DNA from: an uncultured Latescibacterota bacterium
GTDB taxonomy: Bacteria > Latescibacterota > UBA2968
Direction of reading: 5' to 3'
Assembly (NCBI GenBank): GCA_958295785.1
Contig: OY282377.1
Coordinates: 1,316,394 to 1,380,393 of the forward strand
DNA length: 64,000 nt
Both the position numbers and the translations under genes were made by a program. This document shows, in pieces, positions 15,758 through 24,918 of the stretch; within the stretch, counting starts at the first letter, position 1, and the number at the start of each line of letters is the position of its first letter. The notes under the pieces were generated by a model. That model searched no databases. It was not told the DNA's origin and saw only the letters and a list, made by a program, of their open reading frames with translations.

Positions 15758-16798
15758 ATGAGCACGTATCGCGCTGTTATCGTGGGCTTGACGGGCATTG
15801 GCGCCAGCCGCCCCAGTGAAACCGAGGGGCCGGTATTTGGCGCGATGCCGGCATCGCACGCAGCGGCGTATCACAAGCACTCACAGACGGAAGTGGTCGG
15901 CGTGTGCGATTTGCGCGCCGAGGCTTTGGATGCGTTTCGCAATCAGTGGGGCGATGTTTGGCCGCAGGTGAATACATACACCGATTACCGGGAGATGTTC
16001 GACAAAGAGCAGCCCGATTTGGTCAGCGTTGTGACGTCTGACCACGCGCACGCCGATATAAGCGTGGCAGCGGCCGAGGGGAGCGCGCAGGCAATTTTGT
16101 GTGAAAAGCCCATTGCGACAACCCTGCCCGACGCGGATCGCATGATCGAAGCCGCAGAAGCAAATAATACGCTGCTTTCGATAGAACACACGCGCCGCTG
16201 GTACCCGAGTTATCTCCAAGCGCGGGAGATGATTCGCTCGGGCGAGTTGGGCGCGTTGCGAACGATTGTGTGCGAGCAATTTGGCCCGCGTGCGATGATG
16301 TTTCGCAATGGCACGCACATGATCGACATGATGTGCTTTTTCGCAGAGGCGCGTCCCGCGTGGCTGGTGGGCGATCTGGAGCCCGGGTTTGAGCATTTCA
16401 CAGAGTACATGGGAGATGGCGGGCACGACCCGGCGACCGATCCGTTTGCCTCGGCCTATATCCATTTTGACAATGGCGTGCGCGCATTTTACAACTGCCG
16501 CAAGATGGCGTTTAATGGGTCGCAATTTTCCCTGACGTGTGAAAAGGGGCGAATTGAGATTTCGGATCAAAAATTTGAAGTGATTACACAGCGGGAAGCG
16601 CGCTGGTGGTCGCACGCCGAGGTGCCGACAGACCCGTATATGGCAATTCGGCAAAGCGGCGCAGTTGCAGAACTGATCCGCGTTTTGGAACGCGGCGGCA
16701 CGCTCGTTTCCCCCGGGCGCGAGGCGCGAAAGACTCTGCAAATTATGCTGGGCATCTTGGACTCGCACCACGCCGGCAATGTGCGCGTCGATGTGTAG
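15758..16798 (+). CDS. Gfo/Idh/MocA family oxidoreductase
   Basis: A 346-residue NAD(P)-dependent dehydrogenase-like protein. The canonical motif is present as ILCEKPIATTLPDADR, and the N-terminal domain has VGVCDLRAEAL and PDLVSVVTSDHAHADI. The C-terminal domain holds NGTHMIDMMCFFA, including the His in the usual catalytic position. CTGGAGG precedes the ATG at 15758 by the right distance; the longer frame back to 15590 runs through a dispersed repeat and is rejected. A 148-base gap separates it from the upstream family member, so it is probably a separate unit or loosely coupled. Members oxidise sugars, inositols or related polyols, and the substrate is unknown here. Confidence 0.88.
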   Translation: MSTYRAVIVGLTGIGASRPSETEGPVFGAMPASHAAAYHKHSQTEVVGVCDLRAEALDAFRNQWGDVWPQVNTYTDYREMFDKEQPDLVSVVTSDHAHADISVAAAEGSAQAILCEKPIATTLPDADRMIEAAEANNTLLSIEHTRRWYPSYLQAREMIRSGELGALRTIVCEQFGPRAMMFRNGTHMIDMMCFFAEARPAWLVGDLEPGFEHFTEYMGDGGHDPATDPFASAYIHFDNGVRAFYNCRKMAFNGSQFSLTCEKGRIEISDQKFEVITQREARWWSHAEVPTDPYMAIRQSGAVAELIRVLERGGTLVSPGREARKTLQIMLGILDSHHAGNVRVDV

Positions 16799-16857
16799 CA
16801 ACAGTGGTCAGCAGTTAGTTCCCGCACAGCCGCCTCAAGGCAATGGTTAGGTGCAAA

Positions 16858-16883
16858 GACAGGCACAGGGGCCTGTCCCTACG
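16858..16883. repeat. Palindromic unit, GACAGG / CCTGTC form
   Basis: A variant of the dispersed unit in which both stem arms changed together (GACAGGCACAGGGGCCTGTC, then CCTACG). It lies in the short space between convergent genes. Confidence 0.7.
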
Positions 16884-16924
16884 ATTGCGCTTTTCGCGCT
16901 TTTCGCGTCTTTCGTAGTCCCCTC

Positions 16925-18178
16925 TCACGCCCGCCACAATCTCGGCACTGAAACCGGCTTTTCCGTGACCGGCCAGTATTCCGGTGGCGCGTCTTCCCAA
17001 TGGGGCACAGTGCGCGCATCGCGATCAAAAATGATCTCGCCCTTGCGAAGCGTCAGCCGACAGACCACGCGCTGAGCCGCATCAATGCGCGCATAGCCGC
17101 AATCCTCAAACGAAAAATGTCCCGTTTCGAGCGCGAGTACTGCAACATCGGCCTCTGCACCTACGGATAGCGCGCCCAACTCTGGGCGACCTATCGCCTG
17201 CGCGGGCGTTGCGGTCGATCTGTAAATCACTTCTTTGAGCGGCATGCCCATCGCCAGACATTTCGACATTGTATCTTGCATGCTGAACACGGGGCCTGCG
17301 ATGTTGCCCATGTGCAGGTCCGTGCTGATGGAATCGGGCGCGAAGCCATGGGCAATGGCCCGCGCGCCGTTGCGGAACCAGAAACTCCCGGCGCCGTGCC
17401 CCAAGTCGAACCAGATGCCGCGTTCTCTGGCCTCAAACATGTATGGCTCGACCTGTCCATCGCCATCCACCACGGGAAATTGCCGCGCGTACACATGGGT
17501 GTGAATATCGCCCGGGCGGAGTTTTTCCAGAATGAGCGTCGGGTACGGGCGTTCGGGCGGGCGCGGCCAAAAGTCAACCATGACGGGCATGCTACATGCG
17601 TCTCCCGCTTCAACGGCTTTTTCCACGGATTCCCACGGCGGGTGCATCGCGTCAAACGGCGCGCTCGTCCAATAATGCGCGGTCTTGATCCCCACCACCA
17701 CGTCCTCGTGTTCGCGCGCCGCACGCGCCGCACTTGCCACGTCAAAGTTCCGAATATCCTGCTCGGGCGCGCCCATCCCGGGGGCAGAGATATTGATGTA
17801 TGCCAGCACTCGGGTTTTCGCCCGCGCCATCGCGGTTTGGCGAAAATGGTCGATTTCCTCGCAACCGGCCGTGCCCGTATCCACGCACGTCGTCACGCCA
17901 GACAATGGAAAATGGGCATCGGGATTGAGGCTGGCATCAAAAAGCCCCTCGCCGGGTGCGCGGGTAAAATAAGCGTGGACGTGGATATCGATCAACCCGG
18001 GCGTCGCGATCAACCCGGACACATCCACGACATGGGCGGCGTTTTCCACGGGGATATTCGCTTCCACCGCTGCAATTTTCCCATCCCCAATTCCGAGGTC
18101 GCGCAATCCATCCACCCCATTGACCGGGTCAATCACCCGCCCGCCTTTCAGCAACAAGTCAAACTGTGTGTCAGCCAT
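16925..18178 (-). CDS. Amidohydrolase/deacetylase-family metallohydrolase (dihydroorotase-like)
   Basis: A 417-residue cyclic amidohydrolase. The N-terminal beta-sandwich (LLLKGGRVIDPVNGVDG) leads to the metal-binding H-x-H in PGLIDIHVHAYFTRAPGEG. A candidate carbamylated lysine sits in VVGIKTAHYW, further His ligands in DIHTHVYARQ and DLGHGAGSF, and the catalytic Asp in SISTDLHMGN. The pattern resembles the EF_0837/AHA_3915 subgroup, which deacetylates or cleaves N-acyl amino-acid derivatives rather than dihydroorotate. TTGGAGGTGAACG stands before the ATG. It is convergent with the Gfo/Idh/MocA gene at 15758. Confidence 0.85.
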   Translation of the reverse strand: MADTQFDLLLKGGRVIDPVNGVDGLRDLGIGDGKIAAVEANIPVENAAHVVDVSGLIATPGLIDIHVHAYFTRAPGEGLFDASLNPDAHFPLSGVTTCVDTGTAGCEEIDHFRQTAMARAKTRVLAYINISAPGMGAPEQDIRNFDVASAARAAREHEDVVVGIKTAHYWTSAPFDAMHPPWESVEKAVEAGDACSMPVMVDFWPRPPERPYPTLILEKLRPGDIHTHVYARQFPVVDGDGQVEPYMFEARERGIWFDLGHGAGSFWFRNGARAIAHGFAPDSISTDLHMGNIAGPVFSMQDTMSKCLAMGMPLKEVIYRSTATPAQAIGRPELGALSVGAEADVAVLALETGHFSFEDCGYARIDAAQRVVCRLTLRKGEIIFDRDARTVPHWEDAPPEYWPVTEKPVSVPRLWRA

Positions 18179-18252
18179 CGTTCACCTCCAAGTAAAAAAT
18201 ACGGGATGCTTGCGTATTACAGCGCCGCAGTCGTATATTAAACGGGCACGGC

Positions 18253-18318
18253 GCGGAACGGGGTACAACTGCGACAGCAGTTCATCTGTTCGGGCGGGCA
18301 CAGGGGCCACGCCCCTAC
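18253..18318. repeat. Adjacent copies of both palindromic repeat families
   Basis: GGAACGGGGTACAACTGC-GACA-GCAGTTCATC (18253-18287, split here for length) is a member of the second family with a perfect AACTGC/GCAGTT stem. It is followed directly by a first-family unit GGGCGGGCACAGGGGCC...CCCCTAC (18292-18318). The tail ATTCTCACGTCTCGATTTT recurs at 19211. Confidence 0.8.
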
Positions 18319-18322
18319 ATTC

Positions 18323-19102
18323 TCACGTCTCGATTTTGACGAGGGGCCGGCACAGGGTTTTGCCGCGTTCTGAAAGGGTGTTGTAAATGGCGCGGGGCAT
18401 TTCGCCATCTTGCTGGGGCCGGCGAAACCACGGGGCGTAGTAGCCCACGCTGGTCATTATGCGGATCTCCCGAGACGTATTGGCCGTGCCCCCGTGCCAG
18501 CAGCGAACATCTCGAAAAATGGCCGAATGGGTCGGCGCGCAGGCGATGGCGTGCTTCATCCAGTCGGGTTCTTCTTCCAAACTGGGAATGGGATGGCGCG
18601 AGCGGTGGGTGCCGCGAATAAAGCGAGTCGCGCCGTTTTCCGCGCTAAAATCGATCATGGGAAAGTTGACCACGACAAAAGGCGTCGGCACGTCCATGAT
18701 CGTAACGCGTTGCTCTGGGTCGTTGATCACGTCTGACATGTCGCGGTGGAGTTTCTGGATTTTTGCACCGGGCAGGGAATAATCACCGCCCGCGCCACTG
18801 CATACGAATAGAGGGCTGTTGAAAATCGCTTCAACTATCGGGAGAATGGTGGGCAGGTCGACGAGCATGGCCCATTCGGGATGGTGAATCTGCGAGCCAA
18901 AGGAATAACGCGCAAAGCCCCGGTTGGCGTTCTCGCGTGAAATGGCGGCAGTTTGCTGTGCGACAACGCGATGCGCGCCCGCTTTGAGATAGGCGAACTG
19001 GTCATCGGCCAGCGCGTTGGCAACAACGACAAATCCATCGCGGTGAAAAAGCGCGGTTGCGCGGTCGGGTTGCGAGGGGTCAACGAGATCGAGGTCGAGC
19101 AT
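18323..19102 (-). CDS. Phytanoyl-CoA dioxygenase family protein
   Basis: A 259-residue Fe(II)/2-oxoglutarate oxygenase. H-x-D appears in IQKLHRDMSDVIND, and the distal His is in RCWHGGTANTSREIRIM, with the Arg that should bind 2-oxoglutarate shortly after. The substrate-side strand FVVVNFPMIDFSAENGATRFIRGTHRSRHP is typical of the group. The start at 19102 is chosen because CGAGGAGTTCCC precedes it; the in-frame ATG at 19138 lies in a repeat. It is divergent from the next PhyH gene across two repeat copies. The pair has low mutual similarity, so it is not a recent duplication. Confidence 0.85.
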   Translation of the reverse strand: MLDLDLVDPSQPDRATALFHRDGFVVVANALADDQFAYLKAGAHRVVAQQTAAISRENANRGFARYSFGSQIHHPEWAMLVDLPTILPIVEAIFNSPLFVCSGAGGDYSLPGAKIQKLHRDMSDVINDPEQRVTIMDVPTPFVVVNFPMIDFSAENGATRFIRGTHRSRHPIPSLEEEPDWMKHAIACAPTHSAIFRDVRCWHGGTANTSREIRIMTSVGYYAPWFRRPQQDGEMPRAIYNTLSERGKTLCRPLVKIET

Positions 19103-19120
19103 GGGAACTCCTCGGCGAAT

Positions 19121-19210
19121 CAACGGAACGGGGTACAACTGCGACAGCAGTTCATCAGCGAATTGACCAACAGTTCATCTGTTCGGCGGGCACAGGGGCC
19201 ACGCCCCTAC
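19121..19210. repeat. Second copy of the paired palindromic repeats
   Basis: CGGAACGGGGTACAACTGC...GCAGTTCATC (19121-19156) and a slightly shortened first-family unit (19185-19210), in the same order as at 18253-18318. The two blocks bracket the PhyH gene in direct orientation, 868 bases apart. The following 140 bases up to the next gene carry repeat-like words only (CCACTAACCACTGATTTTT). Confidence 0.8.
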
Positions 19211-19356
19211 ATTCTCACGTCTCGATTTTATTCCCGTTGCTTTTATCCCGATCATCCTTTAATCCTGCAAATCCCGATTCAGACAGATAAGGGGCGGGGG
19301 CTGACAACGCTCCACCCTCCACTAACCACTGATTTTTTGAGGAGGAGGTTGTGATT

Positions 19357-20211
19357 GTGCAAAAGGATATTTTGGAAGACGCTTATGGCCCGGGCGAATA
19401 CGATCCCGCGCTTTACGAGTATGCCCGCATCGCCGAATGCGTCAATGGCTTTGAAAACGTGCGCGACACACACCTTGCCCAATTTCACGCGCAGGGGTTT
19501 TTGGCGATTCAACATGCCTATTCCACCGCGCAGGTCGCGGCGGCTATGGCCGCGGTCAAGGCATTGATCGCGGGGGACAATCGCGCGTTTCGAGGCGTTC
19601 AATTCGAGCGCGGGATCGCGCAAGAGGTGAAGCGATCAGCCGGGCATGCGCGCGAAATGCTCGTGCGAAAACTCACGCGATTCGTCGGACTCGATCCGCG
19701 TTTGGACGTGTTTGGCGAAGACCCGCGTCTGTTGGATATTTTGACGCGCATCATGGGCGAACCGCCCGCATTATTCGCCAACCAAGCGATGCTAAAACCG
19801 CCCGGCATTGGGCGGGAAAAGCCCTGGCATCAGGATCACGCCTATTTCAACCTGCCCATGCACACCTGCATCGTGAGCGCGTGGGTGGCTCTCGATCCCG
19901 CGGATCCGGAAAACGGGTGTATGCACGTCATCCCCGAAAGCCACCGCGATGGCCCTGTGGTGCATTTCAAAAGACGCGATTGGCAGATTTGCGACACCGA
20001 TGTTGCGCGCCATCGCATTGCCGCCGTGGCCCTGCAACCCGGCGGGGTCTTGCTCTGGCACGGTCGATTGCACCACGGCTCGCCGGCCAACCGATCCAAC
20101 CGCCGCCGCAGGGCCTTGCAACTGCACTATATTCCCGCGTCTGTCGAAACCATTGCCACAGAAGAACGGCTCGCGGTTTATGGCAGCGAGGGCAAGGATG
20201 TGGTGTGTTGA
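19357..20211 (+). CDS. Phytanoyl-CoA dioxygenase family protein
   Basis: A PhyH-superfamily oxygenase of about 284 residues. The metal triad is H-x-D in KPWHQDHAYFNLP and His in LWHGRLHHGSPANRSNRRRRALQ, with the basic run supplying the 2-oxoglutarate-binding Arg. SAWVALDPADPENGCMHVIPESH is the family's signature strand. Two GTG codons can begin it, 19351 and 19357. GGAGGAGG lies at 19341-19348, so 19357 has the better spacing, and the difference is two residues. Its divergent neighbour is another PhyH protein and its downstream neighbour is a Gfo/Idh/MocA protein, fitting a small-molecule catabolic role. Confidence 0.85.
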   Translation: MQKDILEDAYGPGEYDPALYEYARIAECVNGFENVRDTHLAQFHAQGFLAIQHAYSTAQVAAAMAAVKALIAGDNRAFRGVQFERGIAQEVKRSAGHAREMLVRKLTRFVGLDPRLDVFGEDPRLLDILTRIMGEPPALFANQAMLKPPGIGREKPWHQDHAYFNLPMHTCIVSAWVALDPADPENGCMHVIPESHRDGPVVHFKRRDWQICDTDVARHRIAAVALQPGGVLLWHGRLHHGSPANRSNRRRRALQLHYIPASVETIATEERLAVYGSEGKDVVC

Positions 20212-20277
20212 GGGGCCGCCGCTTCTTAGAAGCAGGCCCTCGCGCTTGTCCTCGTACCCAGCGGTGGGGGCTGATAG

Positions 20278-21366
20278 CTAATTTCCTCCCACCTTGAACG
20301 CCGCTTCTTTGGGGCGTATGGACTCGCCGCCGATCACGGCGATTCGCATGGCGTTGTACCCATCTTCATGCGTGACGCTGAACGGGGTGTCGGCGATGCA
20401 GTGGGCGACGAAATCCGCGAGTTCGTTTTTGTAGGATTCGCCAAATCGGGTGACGAACACGGGTGCGGCCGGGCCGTAGTCGCGCAAGGTGATGGTTTCT
20501 TTGTGGATGATGCCATTGCGACCATAGGCTTCGACTTCGACCGCGAGCGGGTTTTCCTGAAAGTGGCCGACGTGAATCACCCCTTGATCGCCATAGACCC
20601 AAGTGGCGTTGCGGTATCCCGCGACGTGATTGCGGCTGACCGTGACTTGGCCGATCAAGCGCCCGGGAAACCACATCTGCAAAAACGCATCGTCGTAATC
20701 TTCCCGAACTGTGCTGATGGTGCTGTTGTAAATATTGGAGCCATACGCGGCCACGTATTCGGGCATGCGGCCACCGAGTAGCCAGAGGATTTCGTCGCAG
20801 TTGTGAACGGCCATGTCGCTGAGCAATCCCGCGCTGTTGTAACCCTCGGGCGGTGGAATCGGGTCTTCGAGAATCGAGACGATTTTGAAAATTTTGCCAA
20901 TGGCGTTTTGGTCAATCAGTTCTTTGACTTTGAGCAGCGGGGGGTCAAAGCGGCGCATAAAAGCCAGCATCAGCGCGTTTTTGTGCGCGGCATCGCGGTT
21001 GAGGTCCGCGACAAATGCTTCGGCAGATGCGAGCGAATCGGTCAGTGGTTTTTCCAAGAGCACGCGACAACCCGCGTCGATGAGGGTTCGCGCATCGCGT
21101 TCATGGTCTTCGGTGCGCGAGGCGATAAACGCCGCGTCAATGAGGTTCGCCGCCGCGAGGTCAAACACATTCTTGAAAGCGCGAATTTCGCCTTCCCGAT
21201 CAACCTGAAGTGCGGCGGCAACGCGCACAGCCGTGTCGGCATAAGTGTCCGCCACCGCCACGAGTTCGCACTGCCCGGTCTCGCGGGCGAGTTCTTGAAT
21301 ATGCCGAGCGTGAAATACGCCAATGCGCCCCACGCCAACCACAGCCATGCGGATGGGTTTTTTCAT
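20278..21366 (-). CDS. Gfo/Idh/MocA family oxidoreductase, inositol 2-dehydrogenase-like
   Basis: A 362-residue dehydrogenase with a canonical nucleotide-binding start RMAVVGVGRIGVFHARHI (GxGxxG), VAVADTYAD, and the catalytic E-K-P in VLLEKPLTDSLASAE. The second domain has GLLSDMAVHNCDEILWLLG with the expected Asp and His. Overall it reads most like bacterial myo-inositol 2-dehydrogenase or scyllo-inositol enzymes, but no other inositol gene is nearby, so the substrate stays open. The start at 21366 follows AAAGGA by eight bases; an upstream in-frame ATG at 21390 has no ribosome site. It is convergent with the PhyH gene at 19357. Confidence 0.88.
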   Translation of the reverse strand: MKKPIRMAVVGVGRIGVFHARHIQELARETGQCELVAVADTYADTAVRVAAALQVDREGEIRAFKNVFDLAAANLIDAAFIASRTEDHERDARTLIDAGCRVLLEKPLTDSLASAEAFVADLNRDAAHKNALMLAFMRRFDPPLLKVKELIDQNAIGKIFKIVSILEDPIPPPEGYNSAGLLSDMAVHNCDEILWLLGGRMPEYVAAYGSNIYNSTISTVREDYDDAFLQMWFPGRLIGQVTVSRNHVAGYRNATWVYGDQGVIHVGHFQENPLAVEVEAYGRNGIIHKETITLRDYGPAAPVFVTRFGESYKNELADFVAHCIADTPFSVTHEDGYNAMRIAVIGGESIRPKEAAFKVGGN

Positions 21367-21566
21367 GTTGGGATTCCTTTGTTTTTGCATGATGACCCCT
21401 CCCCCGGCCCCTCCCCGAAACGGAGAGGGGAGACGTTATTCCCCTTTCCTCGTAGGCACAGGCTTAACCTACAACGAGCGGAGCGAGTAACGGGGGTAGG
21501 GGATAGGTCCCAAAATCAATCAATAGCCACGCCGAAATCCTGTCAACCCTATTTTGGAGATAAAAA

Positions 21567-22586
21567 ATGAAAGTCGCTGCAATTTTTGGCGAGTGCAAAG
21601 GCGGCGTGATCGACGTGCCAGAGCCGAAGCCAAAAGACAACTGGGTGCTGGTCAAAGTTCACGCCGCGCCGATGTGTACCGAGTACAAGGGCTTTGTGGG
21701 CGGCAGGGCGACGACCTCGTTGGGGCACGAAGCCGCCGGTGAAGTGGTCGCGGTTGCCCAACCCGTGCGCGTGGCGGTGGGCGACCGCGTGGCGGTGATG
21801 CCGCAATATCCGTGTGGCGTCTGTGCCCTGTGCATCCGTGGCGATTACATCCATTGCCAGCACAATGTCGCGTTTGACAAATTTACGGGTGGCGCCGAGG
21901 GCCGAGCCACGATGGCGCAATATCTGTTGAAGCCGGACTGGTTGTTGCCCAAACTGCCGGATGGCGTTTCCTACGCACACGGGGGGATGGCCTGTTGCGG
22001 GTTAGGCCCCACTTTTGGCGCGGCGCAACGCATGGGCATAGGGGCGTTTGATACGTTTATGGTGACGGGCTTAGGGCCTGTGGGCCTTGGGGGCGTGATC
22101 AATGGCAAACACCGAGGCGCGCGCGTGATCGCCGTGGATATCAATCCCTATCGGCGCGAGAAAGCGTGCGAGTTGGGCGCGGACGAGGTGATCGATCCCT
22201 CGGATGAGCACGCCTTGCAACAAATTATGGACTTGACGGATGGCGTTGGCGTGGATGCGGCAGTGGATTGTTCGGGCGCAGTGCCCGCGCATCGGCTGTG
22301 CATTGACGCGGTGAGACGGCGCGGGCAGGTGGCCTTTGTCGGCGAATGCGGGGAAGACACGCCCTTGCATGTCAGCCGGGATATGATCCGCAAAGGGATT
22401 ACACTCGTCGGATCCTGGCATTACAATTTGCAAGACGTGCCCAAACTGATGCAGGTGGTACGCGCAAATGCAGACAGATTGGACCGGCTGATTTCACACA
22501 CGTTTTCGCTGGACGACGTTCAAAAAGCCTGGGAATTGCAAGCCACAGGCGCGTGTGCAAAGGTCGTTTTGAAACCCTGGGGATAA
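21567..22586 (+). CDS. Zinc-dependent alcohol dehydrogenase (MDR family)
   Basis: A 339-residue medium-chain dehydrogenase. Catalytic-zinc ligands are Cys in APMCTEYKG and the GHEAAGEV motif. The structural zinc site is present as the Cys cluster CGVCALCIRGDYIHC. The NAD(P) fold shows VTGLGPVGLGG and VIAVDINPYR; the Asp of VDIN favours NAD. TTTGGAG stands upstream of the ATG. Members oxidise polyols (sorbitol, threonine-type substrates) or primary alcohols. Its neighbours, Gfo/Idh/MocA proteins on both sides, suggest polyol or sugar use. Confidence 0.88.
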   Translation: MKVAAIFGECKGGVIDVPEPKPKDNWVLVKVHAAPMCTEYKGFVGGRATTSLGHEAAGEVVAVAQPVRVAVGDRVAVMPQYPCGVCALCIRGDYIHCQHNVAFDKFTGGAEGRATMAQYLLKPDWLLPKLPDGVSYAHGGMACCGLGPTFGAAQRMGIGAFDTFMVTGLGPVGLGGVINGKHRGARVIAVDINPYRREKACELGADEVIDPSDEHALQQIMDLTDGVGVDAAVDCSGAVPAHRLCIDAVRRRGQVAFVGECGEDTPLHVSRDMIRKGITLVGSWHYNLQDVPKLMQVVRANADRLDRLISHTFSLDDVQKAWELQATGACAKVVLKPWG

Positions 22587-22713
22587 AGCAACCACAGATG
22601 AAAGGCGAGATGGGAACGAGAGAAACAGAAGGGCGCAAGCTTCTGTGCTCATCCAACCGGGCCACCAAACAGTTAGCGGTTCGCAGTCCGTTGCCCATTC
22701 TGCCTCCATCATT

Positions 22714-22959
22714 TGTAGGGACAGGCCTCCGTGCCCGACCAATAGCTGTCCCCATAATCCGTAGGGACAGGCCCCCGTGCCCGATAAATAGCCATCTGTC
22801 CCCTGCCTCCATCATTCGTAGGGACAGGCCCCCGTGCCTGTCCTCGCACCCAGCGGCGGGACTGATAGCTGAAAGTTGATTGCATCTTGTATCTTCGGGC
22901 GAGCACAGGGGCATCGCCCCTACCCACACTGCGGGCGAGCACGGGGGTATCACCCCTAC
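22714..22959. repeat. Repeat cluster: three inverted then two direct palindromic units
   Basis: Units reading GTAGGGACAGGC...GTGCC lie at about 22714, 22760 and 22818 (inverse orientation, GACAGG/CCTGTC form in the last), and GGGCGAGCAC units at 22897 and 22933 (direct orientation). Together they fill most of the 400 bases between the dehydrogenase and the next gene. A further short segment (TGTCCTCGCACCCAGCGG, then GCTGATAGCT-like) is shared with 20248. Nothing else was recognised there. Confidence 0.85.
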
Positions 22960-22986
22960 ACACACCACTTTTGGGGAATAAATTCT

Positions 22987-24012
22987 ATGCTCAAATGTGC
23001 AATTATCGGCGTGAGTGGTGGACGCGCACGCGGGTTGGCTGAAGCGTATCAGTATGTCACGCATGGAAAACTCGCCGCGGTTTCCACGCGCACAAAAGAA
23101 AGTTTGCACGCATTCGGCGATGCGTTTGGCGTGGATAGGCGGTATGTGGATTATCGGGAGATGTTTGAAAAAGAAAAGCCGGATCTCGTCCATGTCAACA
23201 CCCCGCCGAGCGTGCGATTGGAGATTTTCGCCGCGGCAGAGGCCGCAGGCGTTCCCGCAGTGCTGGTGGAGAAGCCCATAGCGATCCAAGGCGAGGATTG
23301 GCGTGCGATTAGGGATTTTGCCGCAACCGCGAAAACCAAAATCGCGGTGAATCACCAACTCCATTTTCACCCGCGCAGACAGCAGTTGCAAAATATCGTC
23401 CGCGAGGGAAAGATCGGCGATGTGCGATTTATTGAAGCGAGTTGTGGCATGAATCTGGCGTATCAGGGCACGCACGCCTTGCAGGCGATAGGCGCGTTTC
23501 ATCCAGATGGCGTGCCGATCAAAGTGATGGGCCAAGTCTCTGGCGCGGATGGCTTGGCGGATACGCCCAAAAAGCATTTCGCACCCGACCAGTGCATCGG
23601 CGCGATAGAATACGCCGATGGCCTGCGCGCCCAACTCATTTCAGGGCCCTTTGCCCCGCGCGTGAAAAATGAAGATCGCACCAATGTCCACAAGCGGGTC
23701 GCGGTGTACGGCACGCACGGGTTTGTGCATTGGACGATGTGGTCTTGGGAGGTGGGTATTGACGGACGGGTTGAGCGGGGCACGCACGAATATCCCGGTG
23801 AAGATATTTTGGGTCAGGCCGCGATGACCGATGCGATGCTCGCATGGGTTGGAAATGATGCAAAAATTCATCCCTTGAATCTCGATCTGGCCCTGCGCGA
23901 TTTCAATATTATTTTGGGGATTTATACGAGTGCGTTGACCCATCGCCCCGTGGATTTGCCCTGCGAACCCGCAGATGGCTTGATCGACGCGTTGCGCGCT
24001 CGCTTGCAATAG
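22987..24012 (+). CDS. Gfo/Idh/MocA family oxidoreductase
   Basis: A 341-residue member of the sugar dehydrogenase superfamily. The N-terminus LKCAIIGVSGGRARGLAEAY has a variant nucleotide loop. VLVEKPIAIQGEDWRAI is the catalytic motif, and KIAVNHQLHFHPRRQQ is the strand after it. The substrate-domain segment GTHALQAIGAFHPDGVP differs from the usual G-x-x-x-D-x-x-H arrangement, so activity is uncertain. GGGGAATAAATTCT stands before the ATG, and the longer frame to 22876 lies in repeats. It follows the zinc dehydrogenase in the same direction, separated by the repeat cluster. Confidence 0.84.
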   Translation: MLKCAIIGVSGGRARGLAEAYQYVTHGKLAAVSTRTKESLHAFGDAFGVDRRYVDYREMFEKEKPDLVHVNTPPSVRLEIFAAAEAAGVPAVLVEKPIAIQGEDWRAIRDFAATAKTKIAVNHQLHFHPRRQQLQNIVREGKIGDVRFIEASCGMNLAYQGTHALQAIGAFHPDGVPIKVMGQVSGADGLADTPKKHFAPDQCIGAIEYADGLRAQLISGPFAPRVKNEDRTNVHKRVAVYGTHGFVHWTMWSWEVGIDGRVERGTHEYPGEDILGQAAMTDAMLAWVGNDAKIHPLNLDLALRDFNIILGIYTSALTHRPVDLPCEPADGLIDALRARLQ

Positions 24013-24102
24013 CGAATCGAAGTACGCAGTGGTTTTGGGAGTTGGGCGGGGACTGACCACTTGGTGGCCGGGTTGGTCGGGATTCGTCTATTACTCGCTC
24101 CG

Positions 24103-24172
24103 CTGCACAAAGGCCACGCCCCTACGTTTTTGTCCTCGCATTTTCGGGCGGGCACAGGGGCATCGCCCCTAC
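24103..24172. repeat. Palindromic repeat units upstream of the SRAP gene
   Basis: A truncated unit (GGCCACGCCCCTACG, about 24114-24128) and a full unit at 24146-24172. In the full copy the left arm reads GGGCGG but the right arm TCGCCC, one of the few copies whose stem contains a G-T pair. Confidence 0.75.
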
Positions 24173-24211
24173 GTTTCTATCCTCGTGTCTCCCCTTTGGA
24201 AAGGAATCCCC

Positions 24212-24895
24212 ATGTGCGGTCGATATGTTTATGCTGCCCAGCGCGATGAGAACCGGCGCGCATTTCCGCAATTTGTTTTTCCAGACGAGATGCCCAAGCG
24301 ATACAATATTGCGCCAGGGCAAAATATTACCGCGATAGCCAACACCCATGAGCCGCGTGCAGACACCTTCAAATGGGGGCTGATTCCGGCGTGGGCAAAA
24401 GACCACAAAATCGGCAACCGCCTCATCAATGCGCGGGGAGAAACCCTCGCGGAAAAACCCTCGTTTCGCGCGGCGTACAAAAAACAGCGATGCCTCATTC
24501 CCGCAACGGGATTTTACGAATGGCGGCGCAACGGCAGAACCAAAACGCCCATGCACATCGCGTTCAAATCCGGCGCGCCCTTTGCCTTTGCCGGCCTTTG
24601 GGACGTGTGGCACGCGCCCACCGGAGAACGCATCCAATCCTGCACCATTATCACAACCGAACCCAACGACCTGATGGCAGCCATTCACAACCGCATGCCC
24701 GTCATCCTCCCGGCAGATGCGTATGACGCTTGGCTCGCCCCAGAAGAACGCACAGACTTGCGGGAACTCCTCGTTCCATACACGGCGAGAGAGATGATCG
24801 CACATCCGGTTTCGACCCTTGTCAACAGCCCGAGAAACGACACCCCCGATTGTCTGAAACCCTCGCTACCGCCCGAACAGGGCGCCTTGTTTTGA
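24212..24895 (+). CDS. SOS response-associated peptidase (SRAP / YedK / HMCES family)
   Basis: A 227-residue protein that traps abasic sites in single-stranded DNA by forming a thiazolidine link through its N-terminal Cys. The essential MCGRY start is present (Cys2), with NIAPGQNITAI, WGLIPAWAKDHKIGNRLINARGE, the Glu of ATGFYEW and the His of LMAAIHNRMPVIL. All residues used by the family are visible. AAAGGAATCCCC precedes the ATG. Its length is normal. It stands alone between repeat units and is unlikely to be functionally tied to its catabolic neighbours. Confidence 0.92.
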   Translation: MCGRYVYAAQRDENRRAFPQFVFPDEMPKRYNIAPGQNITAIANTHEPRADTFKWGLIPAWAKDHKIGNRLINARGETLAEKPSFRAAYKKQRCLIPATGFYEWRRNGRTKTPMHIAFKSGAPFAFAGLWDVWHAPTGERIQSCTIITTEPNDLMAAIHNRMPVILPADAYDAWLAPEERTDLRELLVPYTAREMIAHPVSTLVNSPRNDTPDCLKPSLPPEQGALF

Positions 24896-24918
24896 CCGTA
24901 AAATCGAGACGTGAGAGC

